From: Pseudomonadota bacterium
GTDB taxonomy: Bacteria; Myxococcota; Polyangia; Polyangiales; Polyangiaceae
NCBI GenBank assembly: GCA_023419055.1
Contig: JAEZYO010000227.1
Location: 1 to 7,487, forward strand
Direction of reading: 5' to 3'
DNA length: 7,487 nt
Shown here: positions 1 to 5,728 of the stretch, one piece after another
Layout: the number at the start of each line of letters is the position of its first letter
Position numbering within the stretch: position 1 is the first letter of the stretch
Made by a program: the position numbers and the translations under genes
Notes under the pieces: model-generated
What the model was told of the DNA's origin: nothing
The model's database searches: none
What the model saw: the letters and a program-made list of their open reading frames with translations, nothing else

Positions 1-282
1 GTGTACAACACCATCGAGGGCACGATTCAGCACTTCAAGATCGTGATGGAAGGGCTGAAGCTCCCCGCCGGTGAAGTGTACGGCTACACCGAGGGCGGCA
101 ACGGCGAGTTCGGCTTCTACCTGGTGAGTGACGGCAGCGGTACGCCCTACCGAGTGCGCCTGCGCGGCCCTTGCTACCTCGTCACCGCCGGCCTCGAGCG
201 CGTCATCACGGGTCAGATGATGGCGGACGTGGTGCCGTGCTTCGGCTCCCTCAACATGATCGGCGGCGAGTGCGACAGGTGA
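1..282 (+). CDS. nuoD: NADH-quinone oxidoreductase subunit D, C-terminal part (5' end outside window)
   Basis: This is the last 93 residues of the 49-kDa-type subunit of complex I. It lies in the hydrophilic arm beside the quinone site and, in the family, is about 400 residues long. The reading frame is open from base 1, so the GTG there is an internal valine codon and not a start. Recognisable family features are the segment around HHF/QHFK followed by EG and PAGEVY (residues 11-27), a GEFGFYLVSDG stretch, the PYRVRLRGP segment, a VITGQMMADVV segment and the terminal GECDR tail that closes NuoD proteins. The stop is TGA at 280-282. It is 47 bases upstream of nuoG with no nuoE or nuoF between them. 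Identification is secure; nothing can be said about the missing three quarters of the protein. Confidence 0.96.
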   Translation: MYNTIEGTIQHFKIVMEGLKLPAGEVYGYTEGGNGEFGFYLVSDGSGTPYRVRLRGPCYLVTAGLERVITGQMMADVVPCFGSLNMIGGECDR

Positions 283-329
283 TCGCCCGCCCGCATACCC
301 CAGCACCCTGAGTCAGTTCGGACGCTGAA

Positions 330-1934
330 ATGCCTACCTTCAAGTTCGACGATCGCGAGATCCCTTTCCAGCCCGGCGATACCGTCATCCGCGCGGCACA
401 GCGCGCGGGCGTGGACGTGCCGCACTACTGCTGGCACCCCGGTTTGAGCGTCGCGGCCAACTGCCGCATGTGCCTCGTGGAGCTCATGCCCCCGCCGGGT
501 CGTCCGGCGCTGATGCTCGACGTGCTCACCTGGGACGCCGAGAAGCAGACCTACGTCCCGCAGAAGAAGCCCAAGCTCGTGCCCGCCTGCCAGCAAGCGG
601 CGGGTGAGGGCATGGTGATCCGCAGCCAGACGAGCGAGCACGTCGTGCGCGCCCGCTCGGCCGTTCAGGAGCTCTTGCTCCTGAATCACCCGGTGGATTG
701 CCCGATCTGCGATCAGGCAGGAGAGTGCCGGCTCCAGGACTACTGGCTCGAGCACCAGGGCACGAAGAAGCGGATGCGCGACGAGCCGGTGCACAAGCCG
801 AAGGCAGTGCGCTTCGGCCCGACCATCGTCTACGACGCGGAGCGCTGCATCGTTTGCACGCGCTGCGTGCGCTTCGTCGAAGAGGTGGCGAAGGATCCGG
901 TGCTCAACGTCCGCGAGCGCGGAAACCTGAACGAGATCACGGTCGCTCCCGGCCGAGAGCTCGACAACGGCTACACGCTCATGACCGAGTACGTGTGCCC
1001 GGTCGGCGCGCTCACCGCCGTGGACTTCCGCTTCAAGGCGCGCGTCTGGTTCCTGCGCTCGTCGCGCTCGGTGTGCGTCGGCTGCGCGACGGGCTGCAGC
1101 TCTTTCACGGATTTCGATCCGCGGAGCCAGAAGGTCTATCGCTACCGGCCGCGCGAGAACATGGCCGTCAACAAGTACTGGATGTGCGACGACGGCATGC
1201 TCGACTACCGCCGCATCCACGAAAACCGCGTGCTCTCTGCGGCCGTGCGCGGGGAGAAGACGACGAAAGAGGCGGCGCTCGCGCTCGCGGTCGAGCTGCT
1301 CTCGAACGCTCCGGTCGAGAAGACCGCGGTGGTGCTCTCGGCAGAGCACTCGCTCGAGGACAACTTCGCCCTGCTCGCGCTCGCGCGCGACGTGCTCAAG
1401 ACCGAGAACGTCTACGTGAGCGGGCGTCCGGAAGGGCAGGGAGACGACATCCTGCGCCACCCGGACAAGAACCCGAACCATCAGGGGCTGAAGGTCATCG
1501 CTCCGACCGCGCGCTCGTTCTCGGACTTCGTCCAGGCTGCGATCGCGGGAAATATCACCCACGCGCTCTCGCTGGGTTCGGCGCTGTCCGATCCGGACAA
1601 GGCCGCGGCGCTGAAGAACATCAAGAACCTGGTCGCCGTGGCGACGCACGCAGGGCCGTTCGCGGAGCACGCGCGTGTGCTCCTCCCGGCCTCGAGCTGG
1701 GCGGAGTCGGACGGCACCTTCGTGAACGCCAAGGGCATCGCGCAGGAGAGTGAACGAGCCATCCTGCCGCGCGGAGACTCACGTCCCGCGTGGCGCTGGC
1801 TCACCGAGCTCTCGCGCGAGCTCGGACACGCGCCGGCCTGGCGCAAGATCGAGGAGCTCCGCACGGCCTTCCAGCCCGGGAGCTCGGCCGCCACCCCCGC
1901 CGCGGGCACTGGCGCAGGGGCAGGAGCAAGCTGA
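330..1934 (+). CDS. nuoG: NADH-quinone oxidoreductase subunit G, short form (534 aa)
   Basis: This is the iron-sulfur subunit of complex I that passes electrons along the hydrophilic arm. An N-terminal 2Fe-2S ferredoxin domain has Cys34, Cys45, Cys48 and Cys87 (cluster N1b). The His-Cys3 motif is His120, Cys124, Cys127 and Cys133 (N5). A 4Fe-4S set is Cys173, Cys176, Cys179 and Cys223 (N4). A fourth set, Cys249, Cys252, Cys256 and Cys286, has the spacing C-x2-C-x3-C-x29-C expected of the N7 cluster, which only some bacteria keep. The remaining molybdopterin-oxidoreductase-like part (about 240-510) is much reduced: full NuoG is usually about 680-900 residues. It still ends with the family's LLPASSWAESDGTFVN segment (451-466). 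The tail, 513-534, is Ala/Gly/Pro/Thr-rich and linker-like. ATG 330 is chosen because the ferredoxin fold begins at once; only a weak GGA lies 7 bases before it. The stop overlaps the nuoH ATG by one base. Confidence 0.95.
   Translation: MPTFKFDDREIPFQPGDTVIRAAQRAGVDVPHYCWHPGLSVAANCRMCLVELMPPPGRPALMLDVLTWDAEKQTYVPQKKPKLVPACQQAAGEGMVIRSQTSEHVVRARSAVQELLLLNHPVDCPICDQAGECRLQDYWLEHQGTKKRMRDEPVHKPKAVRFGPTIVYDAERCIVCTRCVRFVEEVAKDPVLNVRERGNLNEITVAPGRELDNGYTLMTEYVCPVGALTAVDFRFKARVWFLRSSRSVCVGCATGCSSFTDFDPRSQKVYRYRPRENMAVNKYWMCDDGMLDYRRIHENRVLSAAVRGEKTTKEAALALAVELLSNAPVEKTAVVLSAEHSLEDNFALLALARDVLKTENVYVSGRPEGQGDDILRHPDKNPNHQGLKVIAPTARSFSDFVQAAIAGNITHALSLGSALSDPDKAAALKNIKNLVAVATHAGPFAEHARVLLPASSWAESDGTFVNAKGIAQESERAILPRGDSRPAWRWLTELSRELGHAPAWRKIEELRTAFQPGSSAATPAAGTGAGAGAS
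1921..1926 (+). promoter_or_regulatory. Ribosome binding site for nuoH
   Basis: An AGGAG core (1922-1926) sits 7 bases before the ATG at 1934, inside the last codons of nuoG. It decides the nuoH start: the frame is open upstream to about 1790, but only this ATG has a good Shine-Dalgarno sequence and a TGATG stop/start overlap with nuoG, the usual sign of translational coupling. Confidence 0.7.
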
Positions 1935-3721
1935 TGAGCCTCGTCGAAGTAGGACTCGTTCTCGTCAAAGTTCTGTTGGTCGTCCTCGTGTTCATGCACG
2001 TGGCCGTGTTCCTCACGTGGGCCGACCGCCGTCAGGGCGCGATGATCCAGGACCGGATCGGTCCGAACCGCGCCGTCGTCTGGCTGCCCACGCCGATGGC
2101 GCAGGGTATGGCCTTCGGCCCGGCCGTGCTCGTCTCGGCGGGCATCCTGTTCTTCGTGCTCGGCACCGAGGTTTCGGACGCGCAGCGCGCCAACTACGGG
2201 GTGCTCTTCAGCCAGCTCGCGATTCTCTTCACCTGGCTCACCGGCATCGTGATCGCCGGCAAAGTTCGCCAGCGCGGCGCGAAGAACAGCTTCGACGCGT
2301 GGATTGCGTCGTTGGGCGACCCCCGGAACTTCTTCTACTTCGGGCTCGCCGCGCACATCGGGCTCCTGTTGCTCGGTGCGGCGCTCCAGGGGACCACGGC
2401 CGGCAAGAGCCTTTCGGAGTTCGAGTACGGCGCGGGCGCGTTCCTCTTGGTGTTCATGATCCTGGCCGGCGCGGGCTACGCGGCGTTCAGCATCCGGAAC
2501 GAACCCCGCGTCGGTTTGCGCCTGATTGGCCTCCTCCACGCGGCCGCGGACGGCTTGAAGACGATCTTCAAGGAAGACATCGTCCCGCCCGGCGCCGACA
2601 AGTTCCTCCACGGCCTGGCGCCCATCATCTCGTTCTTCCCGGCGCTCGTCGTGTTCGCGGTCGTGCCGTTCGGCGACACCCTCTGCTTCGGGACCGATCC
2701 CGAAGGACACGTGCTCCTGAGCGAGCTCGCCAACGTGGTGCCCCGCTCGCGCGCCGAGCTCTGCGCCGAGGGCGCGGTACCGCTGCAGATCGTCGACCTC
2801 AACGTCGGCCTCTTGTTCTTCTTCGCCCTGGCCGGTACCGGCATCGTGGGCGCGGCGCTCGCCGGTTGGGCCAGCGACAACAAGTACAGCCCCCTCGGCG
2901 GCCTCCGCGCGGCGAGCCAGATGGTCTCGTACGAGGTCACGATGGGTCTCACGCTGATCGGCGCGATCCTCATCTACGGCTCGCTCCGTCTCGACCAGAT
3001 GGTGGCCTGGCAGGCCCAGAACGCCTGGGGCATCTTCGTGCAGCCGCTCGCGTTCTTCCTGTTCTTCGCGGCAGCGGTCGCCGAGAGCAAGCGCATCCCC
3101 TTCGACTTGCCGGAAGGCGAGAGCGAGATCGTGGCCGGGTACTTCACGGAGTACGCGGGCATGAAGTTCGCGATGTTCTTCTTCTCGGAGTACGTCGCGG
3201 TGGTCTCCTCGAGCGCGCTCCTCGTCACGATCTTCCTCGGCGGCTGGCACCTGCCGTTCATCGAGCGTGACGGCATCCACGTCGCGATCGGTGACACGGT
3301 GTTCTTCAGCCAGCGCCTGGCGCACGGCTTCGTGATCCTGATCGGCGTGCTCGCGTTCCTGGCGAAGGTGGTGACGCTCTGTTGGCTCCAGCTCATGATC
3401 CGCTGGACCCTGCCGCGCTTCCGCTACGACCAGCTGATGCGCCTCGGTTGGCGCAAGCTCTTGCCCGCCTCGCTCGTGAACATCCTCGCGACCGGGCTGA
3501 TCGTCACGCTGATCGGCGTGGCGGGGCCGAAGCTCGTGCCGGCGCTCGACGCGCTCGGCGACGTCACCATGGCGGTGCTCGCCCTCGCGGGTTTGGGTGG
3601 TCTGATTTACACCGCGGTCTTCCTGCTGAAGCCGCGCAAGAAGGTCCAGGTTTACGCCTCCAGCTCCGCGCAATACGCGGCGCAGGTGGGCGGCACTCGC
3701 AGCGTACGGATGGGAGCATGA
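1934..3721 (+). CDS. nuoH: NADH-quinone oxidoreductase subunit H, enlarged (595 aa)
   Basis: This is the membrane subunit of complex I that anchors the hydrophilic arm and forms much of the quinone chamber. Diagnostic NuoH segments are DRRQGAMIQDRIGPNR (31-46), AAADGLKTIFKEDIVPP (203-219), LAGWASDNKYSPLGGLRAAS (309-328), RIPFDLPEGESEIVAGYFTE (387-406) plus the following YAGMKFAMFF, and LPRFRYDQLMRLGWRKLLP (493-511). At 595 residues it is far longer than the usual 325-350. I see three additions: about 145 residues with four hydrophobic segments (roughly 62-79, 89-109, 132-152, 167-186) between the GPNR motif and the ADGLK motif; about 34 residues with Cys251 and Cys277 between two helices; and a roughly 64-residue C-terminal extension with one more helix (544-566) followed by basic KPRKK. 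The start is ATG 1934, overlapping nuoG by one base; the stop overlaps nuoI by four. The frame is intact throughout, so this is not a fusion caused by sequencing error. Confidence 0.95.
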   Translation: MSLVEVGLVLVKVLLVVLVFMHVAVFLTWADRRQGAMIQDRIGPNRAVVWLPTPMAQGMAFGPAVLVSAGILFFVLGTEVSDAQRANYGVLFSQLAILFTWLTGIVIAGKVRQRGAKNSFDAWIASLGDPRNFFYFGLAAHIGLLLLGAALQGTTAGKSLSEFEYGAGAFLLVFMILAGAGYAAFSIRNEPRVGLRLIGLLHAAADGLKTIFKEDIVPPGADKFLHGLAPIISFFPALVVFAVVPFGDTLCFGTDPEGHVLLSELANVVPRSRAELCAEGAVPLQIVDLNVGLLFFFALAGTGIVGAALAGWASDNKYSPLGGLRAASQMVSYEVTMGLTLIGAILIYGSLRLDQMVAWQAQNAWGIFVQPLAFFLFFAAAVAESKRIPFDLPEGESEIVAGYFTEYAGMKFAMFFFSEYVAVVSSSALLVTIFLGGWHLPFIERDGIHVAIGDTVFFSQRLAHGFVILIGVLAFLAKVVTLCWLQLMIRWTLPRFRYDQLMRLGWRKLLPASLVNILATGLIVTLIGVAGPKLVPALDALGDVTMAVLALAGLGGLIYTAVFLLKPRKKVQVYASSSAQYAAQVGGTRSVRMGA

Positions 3722-4395
3722 AGAGCGAAAGCGCCACTCAGGTCGGCACGGCACCGCTCGGGCCGCGCAAGGTTACGGGCAAGACGGTGGAGCGCCCCAA
3801 GCGCTCGGCTGGCGTGCAGAGCTACATCCCCGAGATCGCGAAGGGCCTCGCGATCACGATGGGCCACTTCTTCAAGAACACGAAGGAGATGGCTTTCGGC
3901 ACCCGCAACGATCCGGTCATCGAGGCGCTCGACGACGGCATCAACACCATCTCGTACCCGGAGCAGCGCCGCCCCTACGCGGCGCGCTTCCGCGGCGTGC
4001 ATCGCTTGACGCACCGTGACGACGGCTCGCCGCGTTGCGTGGCTTGTCTCTGCTGCTCCACGGCGTGCCCGGCCCAGTGCATCTACATCGAGGCCGGCGA
4101 GTACCCCGAGGGTGACCCGAAGCGCGGCTACGAGCGCTTCCCCAAGCGTTTCGTGATCGACGAGCTGCGCTGCGTGTTCTGCGGCTTCTGCGTCGAGGCC
4201 TGCCCCTGCGACGCCATCCGCATGGACACGGGGATGCACGCGGCGCCGTACGACTCGCGCGAGCAGTTCATCTTCGAGCGCGATCTCTTGATGAGCTTCC
4301 CGGGACGCGACGGCTCGCACCTGACGGCGAACCCCCGCCACGAGCCGGGCGACGCCACGCACCCGGGCATCACGCGCGAACAGGCACACCACTGA
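3718..4395 (+). CDS. nuoI: NADH-quinone oxidoreductase subunit I (225 aa)
   Basis: This is the two-cluster ferredoxin-like subunit that carries electrons through clusters N6a and N6b to N2 and quinone. Both 4Fe-4S motifs are complete with C-x2-C-x2-C-x3-C-P spacing: Cys107, Cys110, Cys113, Cys117 and Cys152, Cys155, Cys158, Cys162. Other cysteines close to them are Cys112, Cys121 and Cys164. An IPEIAKGLAITMGHFFKNT segment (37-55) matches the amphipathic N-terminal helix by which NuoI lies on the membrane, and the YIEAGEYPEGDP loop (123-134) is typical. It is somewhat longer than the common 160-180 residues because of a basic N-terminal extension of about 30 residues and a polar, histidine-rich tail. 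The ATGA overlap with the nuoH stop fixes the start; a GGA about 7 bases upstream may serve as a weak ribosome site. No nuoJ follows, so the operon's complex I section ends here. Confidence 0.96.
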   Translation: MKSESATQVGTAPLGPRKVTGKTVERPKRSAGVQSYIPEIAKGLAITMGHFFKNTKEMAFGTRNDPVIEALDDGINTISYPEQRRPYAARFRGVHRLTHRDDGSPRCVACLCCSTACPAQCIYIEAGEYPEGDPKRGYERFPKRFVIDELRCVFCGFCVEACPCDAIRMDTGMHAAPYDSREQFIFERDLLMSFPGRDGSHLTANPRHEPGDATHPGITREQAHH

Positions 4396-4407
4396 GCGGC
4401 GCGAGCC

Positions 4408-4683
4408 GTGCAGCGGGACGCTCTGCTCTGCGTGCTCGCGGAGGTGAGGGCGCTCGTCGCCCTCACCGGCAACGACTTTTCTTGGTCGAGCTGGGCCGAC
4501 GGCGAAGCGGCTTGCCACGAGCTTTACGGGTTGGTGCGCCGAGTGGAAGCTTTCGAGTTTCCTAGCGCGCTCTGCGTGATCTTTGCGCCCACGGGTCCCT
4601 TGCAGGAGCTCGCGATCGCGAGCGGGTGGGGAAACGAATCCCCGGCGCTCGCCGAGCGATTCGACCGCGCTCGTGCCGGGTAG
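4408..4683 (+). CDS. Small uncharacterised protein (91 aa) directly after nuoI
   Basis: I do not recognise this family. The predicted protein is cytosolic: there is no signal peptide and no convincing membrane helix. The N-terminal half is a hydrophobic helix-like stretch (5-19), then a Trp/Ser-rich FSWSSWADG segment (24-32) and a helix-like section to about 50. The most structured-looking part is FPSALCVIFAPTGPLQELAI (51-70) followed by ASGWGN, resembling a short conserved core. Start is GTG 4408; no ATG is available and no clear Shine-Dalgarno sequence is seen. It begins 12 bases after the nuoI stop and is in the same frame, so it may be translated by reinitiation. Codons mostly end in G or C, as in neighbouring genes, which favours a real gene. 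A role with complex I would be inference from position alone. Confidence 0.6.
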   Translation: MQRDALLCVLAEVRALVALTGNDFSWSSWADGEAACHELYGLVRRVEAFEFPSALCVIFAPTGPLQELAIASGWGNESPALAERFDRARAG

Positions 4684-4704
4684 ACGTCCACGCGCCGAAG
4701 TGCG

Positions 4705-4740
4705 GCTGCATTTTTAGGCTGAAGCTGCCTTGAATGCAGC
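4705..4740 (+). other. Imperfect hairpin in the gap after the nuoI-linked small ORF
   Basis: An 8-base perfect inverted repeat, GCTGCATT (4705-4712) with AATGCAGC (4733-4740), encloses a nested 4-base stem, AGGC (4716-4719) with GCCT (4727-4730). Together they would fold into one long interrupted hairpin lying 22 bases after the stop of the small ORF. No run of T follows the stem, so it is not a standard intrinsic terminator. It could slow transcription, protect the 3' end of the nuo transcript, or be a binding palindrome ahead of the next gene. The rest of the 4684-4799 gap shows only a GGAGG at 4753-4757, too far from the downstream ATG to act as its ribosome site. Confidence 0.35.
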
Positions 4741-4799
4741 GCCGAAGAGCCTGGAGGCAGGTGCGGCGCGCGGGCGATCGGCGTACTGTCCGAAAGCTC

Positions 4800-5408
4800 A
4801 TGAGAACCTCAGTGCTCTTCGCGGCCGCCCTTGCGAGCGCGTCGGTCGCGACTTTCGCCCGCGCCGAAGATCCCGCCGAGGATCACGGCAGCGACGACTC
4901 CTTCTTCCAGCTCGACCGTGCGGGGACGGCGCGCACCTACGTCGACGTGCGCGGCGGGTTCTCCACCACGAACGCGGACGGGATCCCCGAGGTGTGCTTC
5001 GAAGGGTCGCCCTTGTCGTTTCTCACCCTCGAGAGTTGTGGAACGGGCGCCGGGCTCTGGCGCGACGACCAGGGCCGCCAGATGATGCACGTCCGGGTCG
5101 AGCTCCAGCCGTACCGCTTCGTGCTCGGCGGGGTGGCGCTGGATCCGCAGCTCGGTCTCGGCTTCGCCGAAATGCAGATCGGCGAGGACGAGCCCGGCTT
5201 TCGCTTCGACGACGCGAACGGCAAGATGGACAGCTCCGGTCCGGAGCTCACGTTGTCGCTCAACGCCAAGATCCCGATGCAGCTCGACCTCGAGCTCGTC
5301 GCGGAGCTCACGAGCGGCATCGCGTACTTCCCGAGCGCGCCGGATCTGGCGGCGCCTCAGGAAGAGCTCCAGCCCTTCACGAGCCTGAGCGTCGGCCTGG
5401 GCTTTTGA
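4800..5408 (+). CDS. Secreted, probable small outer-membrane beta-barrel protein (202 aa)
   Basis: No family is recognised by name. Residues 1-22 form a standard Sec signal peptide (MRTSVLF, then an Ala-rich core) with a signal peptidase I site after Ala-Arg-Ala, giving a mature chain of about 180 residues starting Glu-Asp-Pro and an acidic linker (23-39). The rest shows alternating polar/hydrophobic strands, for example TYVDVRGGFS (46-55), MMHVRVELQPYRFVLGG (95-111), PELTLSLNAKIPMQLDLELV (148-167) and the C-terminal SLSVGLGF. Ending in Phe after an alternating strand is the classic outer-membrane insertion signal. Size would suit an eight-strand barrel. Cys66 and Cys80 could form a disulfide. 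ATG 4800 is chosen because it places the signal peptide at the N terminus; an in-frame GTG at 4761, three bases after GGAGG, or ATG 4734 would add an Arg-rich leader of 13 or 22 residues. Function is unknown. Confidence 0.75.
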   Translation: MRTSVLFAAALASASVATFARAEDPAEDHGSDDSFFQLDRAGTARTYVDVRGGFSTTNADGIPEVCFEGSPLSFLTLESCGTGAGLWRDDQGRQMMHVRVELQPYRFVLGGVALDPQLGLGFAEMQIGEDEPGFRFDDANGKMDSSGPELTLSLNAKIPMQLDLELVAELTSGIAYFPSAPDLAAPQEELQPFTSLSVGLGF

Positions 5409-5439
5409 AGCCGGCTCGGCGGGCGAGGGCGACCGTCGA

Positions 5440-5727
5440 TTAGGGCAGGTTCGGGCCGGGGAACACGCAGCCGTCACCGACCTTATCGGGCAGCTCGCGG
5501 TGGTCACAGCTCGGCGATGCGAGCTCGACGTGACCGCTGAGCACCTGACCGTCCACGGCGAACCACGAACGCCTGCGGTCTCGCGCTCGAGAGCGACCCG
5601 CGCCGACGAGGACCAAGAGCGGGTGGTCCCTGCGGCGGGAAGCCGTTGGGGCGAGTGCGCTGGTAGACCCGGGGGCCGGCTGCGCCTTGACCAGGGCGAG
5701 GGGAGCGCCTACACCGAGCCCAAGCAC
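5440..5727 (-). CDS. Possible minus-strand small gene or decayed gene remnant (95 codons)
   Basis: Reading leftwards from GTG 5727-5725 to TAA at 5442-5440 gives 95 residues of unknown family. The C-terminal part, from about residue 54, looks protein-like: WFAVDGQVLSGHVELA, then a SCDHRELPDKVGDGCVF segment with two cysteines. By hand count, 20 of its 96 codons end in A or T, and over the last 42 codons second positions are about 45% GC against about 83% at third positions, as expected of real coding sequence in this genome. The N-terminal half is less convincing, with Arg-rich and Ala/Pro-rich text and no signal peptide or ribosome site. A better-looking start to the same protein seems to sit in another frame, so this may be a frameshifted remnant. 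A TAG lies four codons upstream of the GTG. Against it: it fills a gap between + strand genes, and chance open frames are common at this GC content. Confidence 0.3.
   Translation of the reverse strand: MLGLGVGAPLALVKAQPAPGSTSALAPTASRRRDHPLLVLVGAGRSRARDRRRSWFAVDGQVLSGHVELASPSCDHRELPDKVGDGCVFPGPNLP
5687..5715 (+). promoter_or_regulatory. Candidate promoter for gatB-lipA (weak)
   Basis: TTGACC (5687-5692) matches five of six bases of the -35 consensus. Seventeen bases later TACACC (5710-5715) is a poor -10 match (T, A and one A only). Transcription would begin near 5722, giving a 5' leader of only a few bases before GTG 5729, which would fit the lack of a Shine-Dalgarno sequence there. The poor -10 keeps confidence low. 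Confidence 0.2.
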
Positions 5728-5728
5728 T

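Larger units (their letters stand above)
5409..5728. other. 320-base interval between the barrel-like gene and gatB
   Basis: No + strand gene is convincing here. A 4-base GC hairpin with a three-base loop lies at 5410-5420, just after the preceding stop, but without a T run. The minus strand holds the possible small gene described separately (5440-5727), and a weak candidate promoter for gatB lies at 5687-5715. I see no repeats, tRNA-like fold or mobile-element ends. Confidence 0.6.

Noticed and set aside
1..3. GTG at base 1 as a start codon of a small 93-residue gene
   Set aside because: The translation is the C-terminal end of NuoD, so the codon is internal and the gene is cut by the window edge.
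213..1670. Long minus-strand open frame (485 codons) opposite nuoG
   Set aside because: It is the antisense shadow of nuoG: Arg/Ala/Val/His-rich text with no recognisable motif.
1750..3270. Plus-strand open frame in another frame over nuoH
   Set aside because: The translation is Arg/Pro/Ala-rich low-complexity text, overlapping two genes whose own frames are proven by conserved motifs.
1481..3754. Very long minus-strand open frame (757 codons) opposite nuoG/nuoH
   Set aside because: It lies antisense to two certain genes and its translation is dominated by Glu, Arg, His, Ala and Asp, the usual mirror of GC-rich membrane-protein codons. No domain is visible.
4784..4789. TACTGT as a -10 element for the gene at 4800
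   Set aside because: No -35-like sequence is found at a suitable distance upstream, and a six-base partial match alone is not evidence.
5410..5420. GCCG/CGGC hairpin just after the barrel-like gene as a terminator
   Set aside because: The stem is only four base pairs and no T run follows, so it is expected by chance at this GC content.
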